Program-made: the position numbers and the translations under genes | The notes under the pieces: model-generated | Told to the model about the DNA's origin: nothing | Database searches by the model: none | What the model saw: only the letters and a program-made list of their open reading frames with translations | Source of the DNA: an uncultured Gilliamella sp. | GTDB taxonomy: Bacteria > Pseudomonadota > Gammaproteobacteria > Enterobacterales > Enterobacteriaceae | Length of the DNA stretch: 10,174 nucleotides | Assembly: GCA_945291235.1 (NCBI GenBank) | Contig: CALYQY010000083.1 | Coordinates: 1-10,174, forward strand | Reading direction: 5' to 3' | Shown here: positions 1 through 5,541 of the stretch, one piece after another | Layout: every line of letters starts with the position of its first letter | Position numbering within the stretch: position 1 is the first letter of the stretch

Positions 1-16
1 GCTGACGCCGTGTCAG

Positions 17-53
17 TGGATGCGCATTATAGGCACTTCATTTTTTTTTACAA
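17..53 (-). promoter_or_regulatory. rRNA operon P1 promoter (rrn P1-like), reading out of the left edge
   Basis: On the minus strand there is a -35 TTGTAA (48-53), a 16-bp spacer, a perfect -10 TATAAT (26-31), a GCGC discriminator and the run CCACTGACACGG. From recall of E. coli rrnB P1 (TTGTCA, 16 bp, TATAATGCGCCACC, then ACTGACACGG), the spacing and downstream sequence match nearly base for base. The expected start is the A opposite T17. A G+C-rich discriminator is the hallmark of stringent control by ppGpp/DksA. The spacer contains a run of A. A short T-tract lies just upstream of the -35, where an UP element would be, and any Fis sites would have to overlap the murI 3' end. The rRNA genes themselves are outside the window. 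Position downstream of murI on the same strand agrees with the E. coli murI-rrnB order. Confidence 0.88.
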
Positions 54-99
54 GCAAAAAAAGCAGATCTTTGCTCCGTTCGAGTAAGGTTTAAACACG

Positions 100-915
100 C
101 TAAATATTAATATATTGATATTTATTGAGTTTATATTTAGTTAATTTGTCAGTTAATTTTTCAACATATTGGTTATAGTTGGTACTCATTACAATATTTT
201 CCTTAGCACTCTTGTTTTCTGCATTTAAATCAAATTGTTCGTTGAGCAAATTATAGACACGAGTAGCAATAGCATTTCCTGAATCAATAAATGTCGCATT
301 AGGAAAAATTACTTGTAACTCTTCTTTGATAAATGGATAGTGAGTACAACCTAATACAATAGTATCTGGTATAACAGGTTCAGAAAGCCACGGCGCAAGT
401 AAAGTTTGTAATTGATTTATATCGACAGTAACACCTTGCAATTTATTTTCTGCAATAAATGCAAGCTCAGATAAGCCAAGTAGTTTAACTGTACAGTCCG
501 TTGCAAATTCTTGAATGAGATTTGTTGTATAAGCGCGTTCAATGGTTGCCTTTGTTGCCAGCAGTCCGATACATTTGTTTTGGGTAATTTGGCAAGCTGG
601 TTTAATAGCAGGAACAACACCTACAATAGGAAAAGAAAATTTGGATCTTAAACTCGGTAAACAGATAGTACTTGCTGTATTACATGCAATAACAGCTATG
701 TCAATAAAATAATGTTTCGAAATATGTCCAATAATTGACGTGACCCTATCAATAAGAAATTCGGATGACTTATCGCCGTAAGGAAACATTTCATTATCAA
801 ATGCATAAATGTAATGTAGATTAGGCATCTTATTGTAAATGGCGTCATATACCGATAATCCACCAATACCGGAATCAAAGACTAGCACTGTAGGAGTTGT
901 ATTTTTTATTTTCAT
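100..915 (-). CDS. murI: Glutamate racemase
   Basis: Cytoplasmic, cofactor-independent racemase that converts L-glutamate to D-glutamate for the peptidoglycan stem peptide. The 271-residue protein has the family landmarks: VFDSGIGG (Asp14, Ser15), FPYG (44-47), ACNTAST with the first catalytic Cys78, and LGCTHYPF with the second catalytic Cys190 and His192. Both halves of the two-base active site are therefore present. E. coli MurI is 285 residues. The difference is mainly at the N terminus, where only nine residues precede VLVFDSG compared with about twenty-two in E. coli. The ATG at 913-915 is the only sensible start: an in-frame TAG lies about seven codons upstream and the next Met is residue 30. 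The Shine-Dalgarno is poor (ACAGAA only). It is divergent from metK and lies immediately upstream of the rRNA promoter. The fold and motifs leave little doubt about function. Confidence 0.96.
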   Translation of the reverse strand: MKIKNTTPTVLVFDSGIGGLSVYDAIYNKMPNLHYIYAFDNEMFPYGDKSSEFLIDRVTSIIGHISKHYFIDIAVIACNTASTICLPSLRSKFSFPIVGVVPAIKPACQITQNKCIGLLATKATIERAYTTNLIQEFATDCTVKLLGLSELAFIAENKLQGVTVDINQLQTLLAPWLSEPVIPDTIVLGCTHYPFIKEELQVIFPNATFIDSGNAIATRVYNLLNEQFDLNAENKSAKENIVMSTNYNQYVEKLTDKLTKYKLNKYQYINI

Positions 916-1040
916 ATTTCTGTAGATGTTTAGCTAATTGATAGGTAAAAACGCAAACTATCGTAAATTGATTAAAAATTAATGCAAGTTATTTTATTAC
1001 CTGTCATTGATGAAAAGACATCATTAGAAAAATTTTTTAA

Positions 1041-1058
1041 CTAGACGTCTAGATGGTA
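1041..1058 (+). promoter_or_regulatory. MetJ operator (met box) upstream of metK
   Basis: Bases 1043-1050 are AGACGTCT, a perfect copy of the 8-bp met box bound by the methionine repressor MetJ with S-adenosylmethionine as corepressor. The flanks make a 12-bp perfect palindrome, CTAGACGTCTAG (1041-1052). The directly adjacent octamer AGATGGTA (1051-1058) matches the consensus at four of eight positions, so it is a degenerate second box. MetJ binds at least two adjacent boxes cooperatively. The site overlaps the likely -35 of metK, which would give end-product repression of SAM synthesis. No MetJ gene is in the window, so the repressor is inferred. Confidence 0.8.
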
Positions 1059-1071
1059 AAACTGCTAAAAT
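1042..1071 (+). promoter_or_regulatory. Likely metK sigma-70 promoter
   Basis: The -10 is TAAAAT (1066-1071, five of six). With an 18-bp spacer the -35 is TAGACG (1042-1047, four of six), which lies inside the MetJ box. Transcription would begin near 1078, giving a leader of about 50 nt. The -35 is imperfect and the spacing is on the long side. The overlap with the operator is the best argument for this assignment. Confidence 0.5.
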
Positions 1072-1114
1072 GAGCGCTATTTTGAATTTATATGTTATTC
1101 GTACGAATAAATTT

Positions 1115-1121
1115 AAGAAGG
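1115..1121 (+). promoter_or_regulatory. Ribosome binding site of metK
   Basis: AAGAAGG ends six bases before the ATG at 1128. It is the strongest Shine-Dalgarno among the genes here and fixes the metK start. Confidence 0.75.
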
Positions 1122-1127
1122 TATTGA

Positions 1128-2279
1128 ATGTCAGAATTTCTATTCACTTCTGAATCAGTTTCAGAAGGTCATCCAGATAAAATTGCCGATCAAATCTCAG
1201 ATGCGGTACTTGATGCTATTTTAAAGCAAGATCCTAAAGCTCGTGTTGCATGTGAAACCTATGTAAAAACAGGTATGGCACTTGTTGGTGGCGAGATTAC
1301 AACCTCAGCATGGGTAGATATAGAAGAGTTAACCCGAAAAACAATTAGTGATATTGGATATACCAGTTCAGAAATGGGATTTGATGCTAATTCTTGTGCT
1401 GTTTTAAATGCAATTGGAAAACAATCACCCGATATTAACCAAGGTGTAGATCGTGAAGATCCTTTACAGCAAGGAGCGGGTGATCAGGGGATAATGTTTG
1501 GCTACGCAACCAATGAAATGCCAAACTTTATGCCAGCAGCAATCAGTTATGCTCATGAGCTTATGCATCGCCAAGCTGAAGTTAGAAAGAAAGGAATACT
1601 TCCATGGTTAAGACCTGATGCCAAAAGCCAAGTAACATTAATTTATGAAAATGGCATAATTAAAGGTGTTGATACGATTGTTTTATCCACTCAACATGCA
1701 GAACATATTGAACAAAATGCATTACATGAAGCGGTAATGGAGGAGATCATCAAACCAACCTTACCAGCTGAGTGGTTAACTTCCCGAACTAAATATTTCA
1801 TCAATCCAACTGGGCGTTTTGTTATTGGCGGACCTATGGGGGATTGTGGGTTAACCGGACGTAAAATAATTGTGGATACTTATGGTGGAGCAGCTCGTCA
1901 TGGTGGTGGGGCTTTTTCTGGTAAAGATCCATCAAAAGTTGACCGTTCGGCTGCTTATGCTGCTCGTTATGTTGCAAAAAATATTGTTGCTGCTGGATTA
2001 GCTGATAGATGTGAATTACAACTATCTTATGCAATTGGTATTGCTAATCCGACTTCAATTTATGTTAATACATTTGGCACGGAAAAAATTGCGCATGATA
2101 AAATTGTTGCATTAATTAAGGAATTTTTTGATTTAAGACCTTATGGACTGATTAAAATGCTAAATTTAATTCAACCAATTTATCAAAAAACAGCAAGTTA
2201 TGGTCACTTTGGACGAGATATTTTTCCTTGGGAACAAACAGATAAAGCGGCTCAATTACGAGATGCAGCAGGACTTTAA
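1128..2279 (+). CDS. metK: S-adenosylmethionine synthetase (methionine adenosyltransferase)
   Basis: Makes S-adenosylmethionine from L-methionine and ATP, releasing phosphate and pyrophosphate; a cytoplasmic tetramer that supplies the cell's methyl donor and polyamine precursor. The 383-residue protein is essentially the length of E. coli MetK (384). Visible motifs are [14 protein letters not shown] (14-27, with His15 and Asp17 in the active site), [12 protein letters not shown] (116-127, ATP site), [17 protein letters not shown] (234-250) and the phosphate-binding glycine loop [16 protein letters not shown] (259-274). The C terminus RDAAGL is intact. Start is fixed by the AAGAAGG site. A MetJ box upstream suggests repression when SAM is plentiful. 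Its last bases overlap the likely sprT start, so the two genes are probably co-transcribed. In E. coli galP lies between metK and sprT; here nothing does. Confidence 0.98.
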   Translation: MSEFLFTSESVSEGHPDKIADQISDAVLDAILKQDPKARVACETYVKTGMALVGGEITTSAWVDIEELTRKTISDIGYTSSEMGFDANSCAVLNAIGKQSPDINQGVDREDPLQQGAGDQGIMFGYATNEMPNFMPAAISYAHELMHRQAEVRKKGILPWLRPDAKSQVTLIYENGIIKGVDTIVLSTQHAEHIEQNALHEAVMEEIIKPTLPAEWLTSRTKYFINPTGRFVIGGPMGDCGLTGRKIIVDTYGGAARHGGGAFSGKDPSKVDRSAAYAARYVAKNIVAAGLADRCELQLSYAIGIANPTSIYVNTFGTEKIAHDKIVALIKEFFDLRPYGLIKMLNLIQPIYQKTASYGHFGRDIFPWEQTDKAAQLRDAAGL

Positions 2280-2766
2280 ACGTATCCCCATAAATTTGCA
2301 CAACCAAGTTATAGCTTGCCTAAGAAAATACTTAGCGCAAGCTAATCAATTGCTAAATATGCAATTTAACGAACCTAAAATAATTTATAAACCTAAAGGA
2401 AGTGTGGCAGGAAGTGCTTTTCTAATGCGTTGGGAAATCCAATTGAATTCAACAATGCTTGCCGACAATGGACAAGTATTTATTGAAGAAGTTGTGCCCC
2501 ATGAGTTAGCGCACCTAATTGTTTTTAAAAAATTTGGCAACGTAAAGCCTCATGGCAAAGAATGGCAATATGTTATGTCAAATATCCTAGGTAAAATGCC
2601 TAAAACAACTCATAATTTCGATGTTAAACGAGACTTTTTTTTATACTATTGTGAGTGTCAGGAGCATCAATTAACAAAGATTAGACACAATAAAGTTCAG
2701 CACAATAATATAAATTATTTATGTCGCAAATGTGGTACACAACTTAAACAAAAAATGTTGTCCTAA
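2263..2766 (+). CDS. sprT: SprT-family zinc metallopeptidase-like protein
   Basis: Predicted cytoplasmic zinc protein of the SprT/SprT-like family. Eukaryotic Spartan proteases share the fold, but the bacterial substrate is not firmly established. Using ATG 2263 the product is 167 residues (E. coli SprT 165). HELAH at 80-84 is the HExxH metal and catalytic motif, and HGKEW (His97) supplies the likely third zinc ligand. The C-terminal part is a zinc ribbon: CECQEH (Cys130, Cys132, His135) and CRKC (Cys154, Cys157). The frame is open further back to an ATG at 2200, but those 21 extra codons lie wholly in metK and do not resemble SprT. Similarity to E. coli starts a few residues after the ATG at 2263, so I chose that one. 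This gives a 17-bp overlap with metK and no good Shine-Dalgarno, suggesting translational coupling. No convincing terminator follows. Confidence 0.9.
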   Translation: MQQDFKRIPINLHNQVIACLRKYLAQANQLLNMQFNEPKIIYKPKGSVAGSAFLMRWEIQLNSTMLADNGQVFIEEVVPHELAHLIVFKKFGNVKPHGKEWQYVMSNILGKMPKTTHNFDVKRDFFLYYCECQEHQLTKIRHNKVQHNNINYLCRKCGTQLKQKMLS

Positions 2767-2829
2767 ATGTGAGATGACGAGCACACGTTACCTATAATCT
2801 CTTGCCATATACACTTTAAGGCTACAAAG

Positions 2830-2857
2830 TTGAAAAAATCCCTTTCTGACTTATAAT
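2830..2857 (+). promoter_or_regulatory. Sigma-70 promoter ahead of rlmJ
   Basis: TTGAAA (2830-2835, four of six), a 16-bp spacer and a perfect TATAAT (2852-2857). It is the best plus-strand promoter between sprT and rlmJ. Transcription from about 2864 would give a leader of about 175 nt, long for a housekeeping gene. It could instead drive a small RNA or act together with a weaker promoter closer to rlmJ. Confidence 0.6.
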
Positions 2858-2922
2858 ACTCATTCTCCTTATATTTAGGTTACACCGATATCGCAAAATA
2901 TAGTTTATATGGCTATCAATTT

Positions 2923-2938
2923 CTGATGATAACATCAG
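2923..2938 (+). other. Small hairpin in the rlmJ leader
   Basis: CTGATG pairs with CATCAG around the four-base loop ATAA: six base pairs, no T-run afterwards. It is too short to call a terminator. It would lie about 60 nt into a transcript from the 2830-2857 promoter. Confidence 0.35.
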
Positions 2939-3039
2939 TATTCAACTTTAATTGAAAATTAATGAAAATGACTTGCCTACTTTATTAAGCTTTATCTATT
3001 TCACATGCAAAATAATAAACAAATGAGGCTAAATTTTTA

Positions 3040-3882
3040 ATGTTAAGTTATCGTCATAGCTACCATGCAGGTAATCATGCAGATGTTTTAAAACATATTG
3101 TATTAACACTATGTATTGAATCGTTAAAGGAAAAAGAAAAACCTTTTTTATATCTGGATACTCACAGTGGTGCGGGGCGATATTTATTAAAAAGTGAACA
3201 TGCTGAAAAAACGGGAGAATATTTATCTGGGATTAATTTATTATGGCAACAACCGGATCTTCCAAAACAACTTGATACTTATCTATCAATTCTTAAGCGC
3301 TACAATCCATTTGATACTTTAAAGTATTATCCTGGTTCACCGCTCATTGCTAAACAGTTACTTCGGGAACAAGATAAACTTAATCTTACCGAATTACATC
3401 CAACCGACTATCCTTTGTTAAGGCAGGAATTTAATAAGGATAAACGCGCAAGAGTATTACGTGAAGATGGCTTTGCACAATTAAAATCAAAATTACCTCC
3501 CGAATCACGCCGAGGACTGATATTAATTGATCCTTCATATGAGATCAAAGATGATTATCAAAAAATTCCAACGGCGATAAATGAAGCGTATAAACGTTTT
3601 GCGACTGGTGTTTATCTTATCTGGTATCCTGTCGTATCACGAACACAGACCCAAAGGATGATTGATGGAATTGTAAATTTAGGAATTAAGCGAATTTCAC
3701 AGTTTGAGCTTGCTCTAAAACCTGACAATAATCAGAAAGGAATGACAGCATCCGGTATGATTGTAATTAATCCGCCTTGGAAGCTACATGAGCAAATGCA
3801 ATCGATCATGCCTTGGTTAAAAGAGCAGCTGGATACAGAAAAAACAGGCAACTTCACCATTAAAGAGCTAGTATCGGAATAA
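3040..3882 (+). CDS. rlmJ: 23S rRNA (adenine(2030)-N6)-methyltransferase RlmJ
   Basis: Transfers a methyl group from SAM to N6 of A2030 in 23S rRNA, acting on naked or nascent RNA during ribosome assembly. At 280 residues it equals E. coli RlmJ (YhiR). Landmarks are the N terminus MLSYRHSYHAGNHADVLKH typical of the family, the SAM-binding segment FLYLDTHSGAGRY (36-48), YYPGSPLIA (96-104), LTELHP (116-121) and the motif IV region LILIDPSYE (160-168). Asp164 lines up with the E. coli catalytic Asp. The family normally has DPPY at 164-167; here residue 166 is Ser. The C-terminal GMTASGMIVINPPWKL (234-249) is intact. GAGG at 3025-3028 supports the ATG at 3040. The gene stands alone on the plus strand and converges on dgkA. 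Family assignment is firm; full activity is likely but not guaranteed because of the motif change. Confidence 0.95.
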   Translation: MLSYRHSYHAGNHADVLKHIVLTLCIESLKEKEKPFLYLDTHSGAGRYLLKSEHAEKTGEYLSGINLLWQQPDLPKQLDTYLSILKRYNPFDTLKYYPGSPLIAKQLLREQDKLNLTELHPTDYPLLRQEFNKDKRARVLREDGFAQLKSKLPPESRRGLILIDPSYEIKDDYQKIPTAINEAYKRFATGVYLIWYPVVSRTQTQRMIDGIVNLGIKRISQFELALKPDNNQKGMTASGMIVINPPWKLHEQMQSIMPWLKEQLDTEKTGNFTIKELVSE

Positions 3883-3925
3883 AAAAGAATGAAATGCGAG
3901 TATTTCACTCGCACTATTATCATTC
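3881..3925 (-). terminator. Terminator of the accA-dgkA unit
   Basis: A two-part hairpin: outer stem GAATGA/TCATTC (3887-3892 with 3920-3925) and inner stem TGCGAGT/ACTCGCA (3895-3901 with 3907-3913, loop of five). On the minus strand the outer stem is followed at once by TTTTTT (3886 down to 3881), the form of an intrinsic terminator. On the plus strand there is no T-run, so it serves dgkA better than rlmJ. Its T-tract reaches the rlmJ stop codon. Confidence 0.72.
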
Positions 3926-3950
3926 AAATTGTCAATGAGTTAGAAAGAAT

Positions 3951-4319
3951 TTAGGGAAAAAAGTGGCAGGAAAATAAGTAAATCCATAAAATTACCGTTA
4001 ATAATAACGATAAAAACACGGCTGCAGATCCATAATCCTTAGCACGACCCGATAACTCGTGTCTTTCACTACCGATTCTATCTACCACACATTCAATGGC
4101 ACTGTTGATAAGCTCAACAATCATCACAACACCAATAGAACCTAATAATAAAATACGTTCATATATCGTGAAATCAATTAGCATGACCACAATATAAGCC
4201 ACAATCAACAACAATAATTCTTGACGAAATGCGGTTTCATATTTGATCGCTGATTTAAACCCTTTAAAAGAGTACTTTGTTGCATTAATTATACGTTTTA
4301 AACCCGTCTTTTTTTCCAT
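3951..4319 (-). CDS. dgkA: Diacylglycerol kinase, small integral membrane type
   Basis: Inner-membrane kinase that phosphorylates diacylglycerol with ATP to phosphatidic acid, returning the diacylglycerol released in membrane-derived oligosaccharide synthesis and lipid A modification to phospholipid synthesis. The 122 residues equal the E. coli length. An amphipathic N terminus leads into three hydrophobic spans (about 34-50, 56-73 and 97-117). Between spans two and three is the family signature: VELINSAIE, with Glu69 and Glu76 in the active site and metal binding, then VVDRIGSE and HELSGRAKDYGSAAV. It starts 21 bp after the accA stop, implying an accA-dgkA operon. The only Shine-Dalgarno-like sequence (GGAAT) lies rather far from the ATG, so reinitiation after accA is plausible. 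In E. coli dgkA sits next to plsB and lexA, so this linkage is different. A terminator follows. Confidence 0.96.
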   Translation of the reverse strand: MEKKTGLKRIINATKYSFKGFKSAIKYETAFRQELLLLIVAYIVVMLIDFTIYERILLLGSIGVVMIVELINSAIECVVDRIGSERHELSGRAKDYGSAAVFLSLLLTVILWIYLFSCHFFP

Positions 4320-4340
4320 AATAATAGTATTCCAATAAGG

Positions 4341-5300
4341 CTATCTTGCATAACCATAGTTCATAAGGCGTTGAAATCTTCTTTCAAGCAGTACGGATAA
4401 ATCCATTTCTTCAAGTTCATTAAGATCATTAATTAACTGTTTTTTCAAAGAATCGGATACCGCAAAATAATCACGATGAGCACCACCTAGTGGTTCAGGA
4501 ATTATTGAATCAATTAGATCTAATTTAAGTAATTTATCAGCTGTCATATTCATTGCTTCAGCAGCAACAGGAGCTTTATCAGCACTTTTCCACAAAATAG
4601 ATGCACACCCTTCAGGAGAAATAACCGAATAAGTACTGTACTGCAACATGTTCACTTTATCAGCAACACCAATCGCGAGTGCTCCACCAGAACCGCCTTC
4701 ACCAATAACAGTACAAATAGTTGGAACGTTAAGACGAGACATTTCGCGTAAATTTCTAGCTATTGCTTCAGCTTGTCCTCGCTCTTCGGCACCAATACCA
4801 GGATATGCTCCCGGCGTATCAATAAAAGTAATAATAGGTAATTTAAAACGTTCAGCTAATTGCATTAAACGTAATGCTTTTCGATAACCTTCAGGTGCAG
4901 GCATACCAAAGTTACGATATATTTTCTGTTTTGTTTCACGACCTTTTTGATGACCAATTACCATAACTGGTCGATCATCAATACGAGCAATACCACCGAC
5001 GATTGCTTTATCATCAGCATAAGCACGATCACCTGCTAACTCATCAAAATCAGTAAAAATTTCTTTGATATAATCAAGTGTATAGGGTCTATTTGGATGT
5101 CTGGCTAATTGTGCGATTTCCCATGGAGATAAATTTGCAAATATTTTTTTTGTTAACTCTCGACTTTTTTTATTTAGTTGTTTAATCTCTTTGTCTAAAT
5201 TGATATCTAATTCAACTTGTTGTGAATCAATATTCTTTAAGGAATTAATTTTTGCTTCTAATTCCGCTATCGGCTTTTCAAATTCCAAAAAATTGTTCAT
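4341..5300 (-). CDS. accA: Acetyl-CoA carboxylase carboxyltransferase, alpha subunit
   Basis: With AccD forms the alpha2-beta2 carboxyltransferase that moves the carboxyl group from biotin on AccB to acetyl-CoA, giving malonyl-CoA, the committed step of fatty-acid synthesis. Length 319 equals E. coli AccA. The N-terminal helical part (1-60; [15 protein letters not shown]) precedes the crotonase-like core, with RPYTLDYI (71-78), [45 protein letters not shown], the oxyanion-hole region [16 protein letters not shown] and [15 protein letters not shown]. The zinc-bearing subunit AccD is not in the window. The ATG at 5298-5300 matches the family start. AGAGG lies 14 bases upstream of it, an unusually long gap. 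A 241-bp space separates it from dnaE, whereas the two are nearly contiguous in E. coli, so accA may have its own promoter here. Confidence 0.97.
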   Translation of the reverse strand: MNNFLEFEKPIAELEAKINSLKNIDSQQVELDINLDKEIKQLNKKSRELTKKIFANLSPWEIAQLARHPNRPYTLDYIKEIFTDFDELAGDRAYADDKAIVGGIARIDDRPVMVIGHQKGRETKQKIYRNFGMPAPEGYRKALRLMQLAERFKLPIITFIDTPGAYPGIGAEERGQAEAIARNLREMSRLNVPTICTVIGEGGSGGALAIGVADKVNMLQYSTYSVISPEGCASILWKSADKAPVAAEAMNMTADKLLKLDLIDSIIPEPLGGAHRDYFAVSDSLKKQLINDLNELEEMDLSVLLERRFQRLMNYGYAR

Positions 5301-5541
5301 AACGCTTATGATTGCCTCTTAATTTATTTTGTATTTGTAATAAATACATTATTTAATATAGTATAAAGACTAATTCTTAAAATAAAATTAAGTCAATTTT
5401 ACTATGTAATACTAATTAAAGTCATCTACATTTATCAGTTATCGACTGGGATATAAAAAAGAACAACTTATTTTTATCCTTAAATGTAGATTTGCTATAT
5501 TCCTTTATTTTACTTAATAGGAATAATTTTATACTAATTTA
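5301..5541. other. Intergenic region dnaE-accA (241 bp, very AT-rich)
   Basis: No gene-like frame. On the minus strand, which would be the accA leader, it contains TTGACT (5391-5396) without a well-spaced -10 and TATACT (5360-5365) without a good -35, so an accA promoter is possible but not pinned down. The half nearer dnaE holds the foldable element at 5424-5491. No T-tract terminator for dnaE is evident. Confidence 0.6.
5424..5491 (-). repeat. 68-bp inverted-repeat element able to fold into a three-way junction
   Basis: ATCTACATTTA (5424-5434) and TAAATGTAGAT (5481-5491) are perfect 11-bp inverted repeats. Between them, almost every base pairs. CAGT/ACTG (5436-5439 with 5445-5448, loop TATCG) forms one arm. 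GGATATAAAAAAG/CTTATTTTTATCC (5449-5461 with 5467-5479, loop AACAA) forms a 13-position arm with 11 pairs. Only single bases (5435, 5480) are left at the junction. Strand given is that of dnaE and accA, but the fold works on both. It may be a structured leader or processing site, or a small palindromic repeat. I do not recognise it as a known family, and AT-richness makes chance pairing easier. Confidence 0.5.

Larger units (their letters stand above)
916..1127. other. Divergent murI-metK intergenic region (212 bp)
   Basis: Besides the metK control elements at 1041-1121, the murI-proximal half is AT-rich. On the minus strand it has a weak promoter-like pair, TTGCAT and TACGAT at 16-bp spacing (about 985-958), for murI. 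I see no open frame or stable hairpin. Confidence 0.4.
2767..3039. other. Intergenic region sprT-rlmJ (273 bp)
   Basis: No open frame here resembles a gene. It holds one good plus-strand promoter (2830-2857), a second isolated TATAAT (2793-2798) without a matching -35, and a 6-bp hairpin at 2923-2938. The last bases contain GAGG (3025-3028), the probable Shine-Dalgarno of rlmJ at 11 bases' spacing. I see no terminator for the metK-sprT unit. Confidence 0.6.

Noticed and set aside
52..75. AGCAAAGATCTGCT plus seven T on the minus strand as a murI terminator
   Set aside because: The stem is only four base pairs (or six with an 11-base loop), and the T-run is also the AT-rich stretch next to the rRNA -35. 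Too weak to list.
2200..2262. Longer N terminus for SprT from ATG 2200
   Set aside because: The 21 added codons are metK sequence in another frame, and no SprT similarity is seen before about 2275.
2793..2798. Perfect TATAAT as a second promoter before rlmJ
   Set aside because: No -35 within 15-19 bp resembles TTGACA and there is no TG extension.
4648..4887. 79-codon open frame on the plus strand within accA
   Set aside because: It is antisense to strongly conserved AccA sequence, with no recognisable domain or initiation signal; an overlap artefact. The same holds for the other short frames inside murI, metK, rlmJ, dnaE and fabF.
5370..5396. TTGACT on the minus strand as the accA -35
   Set aside because: No acceptable -10 at 15-19 bp; the nearest good one (TATACT at 5360-5365) would need a 25-bp spacer.
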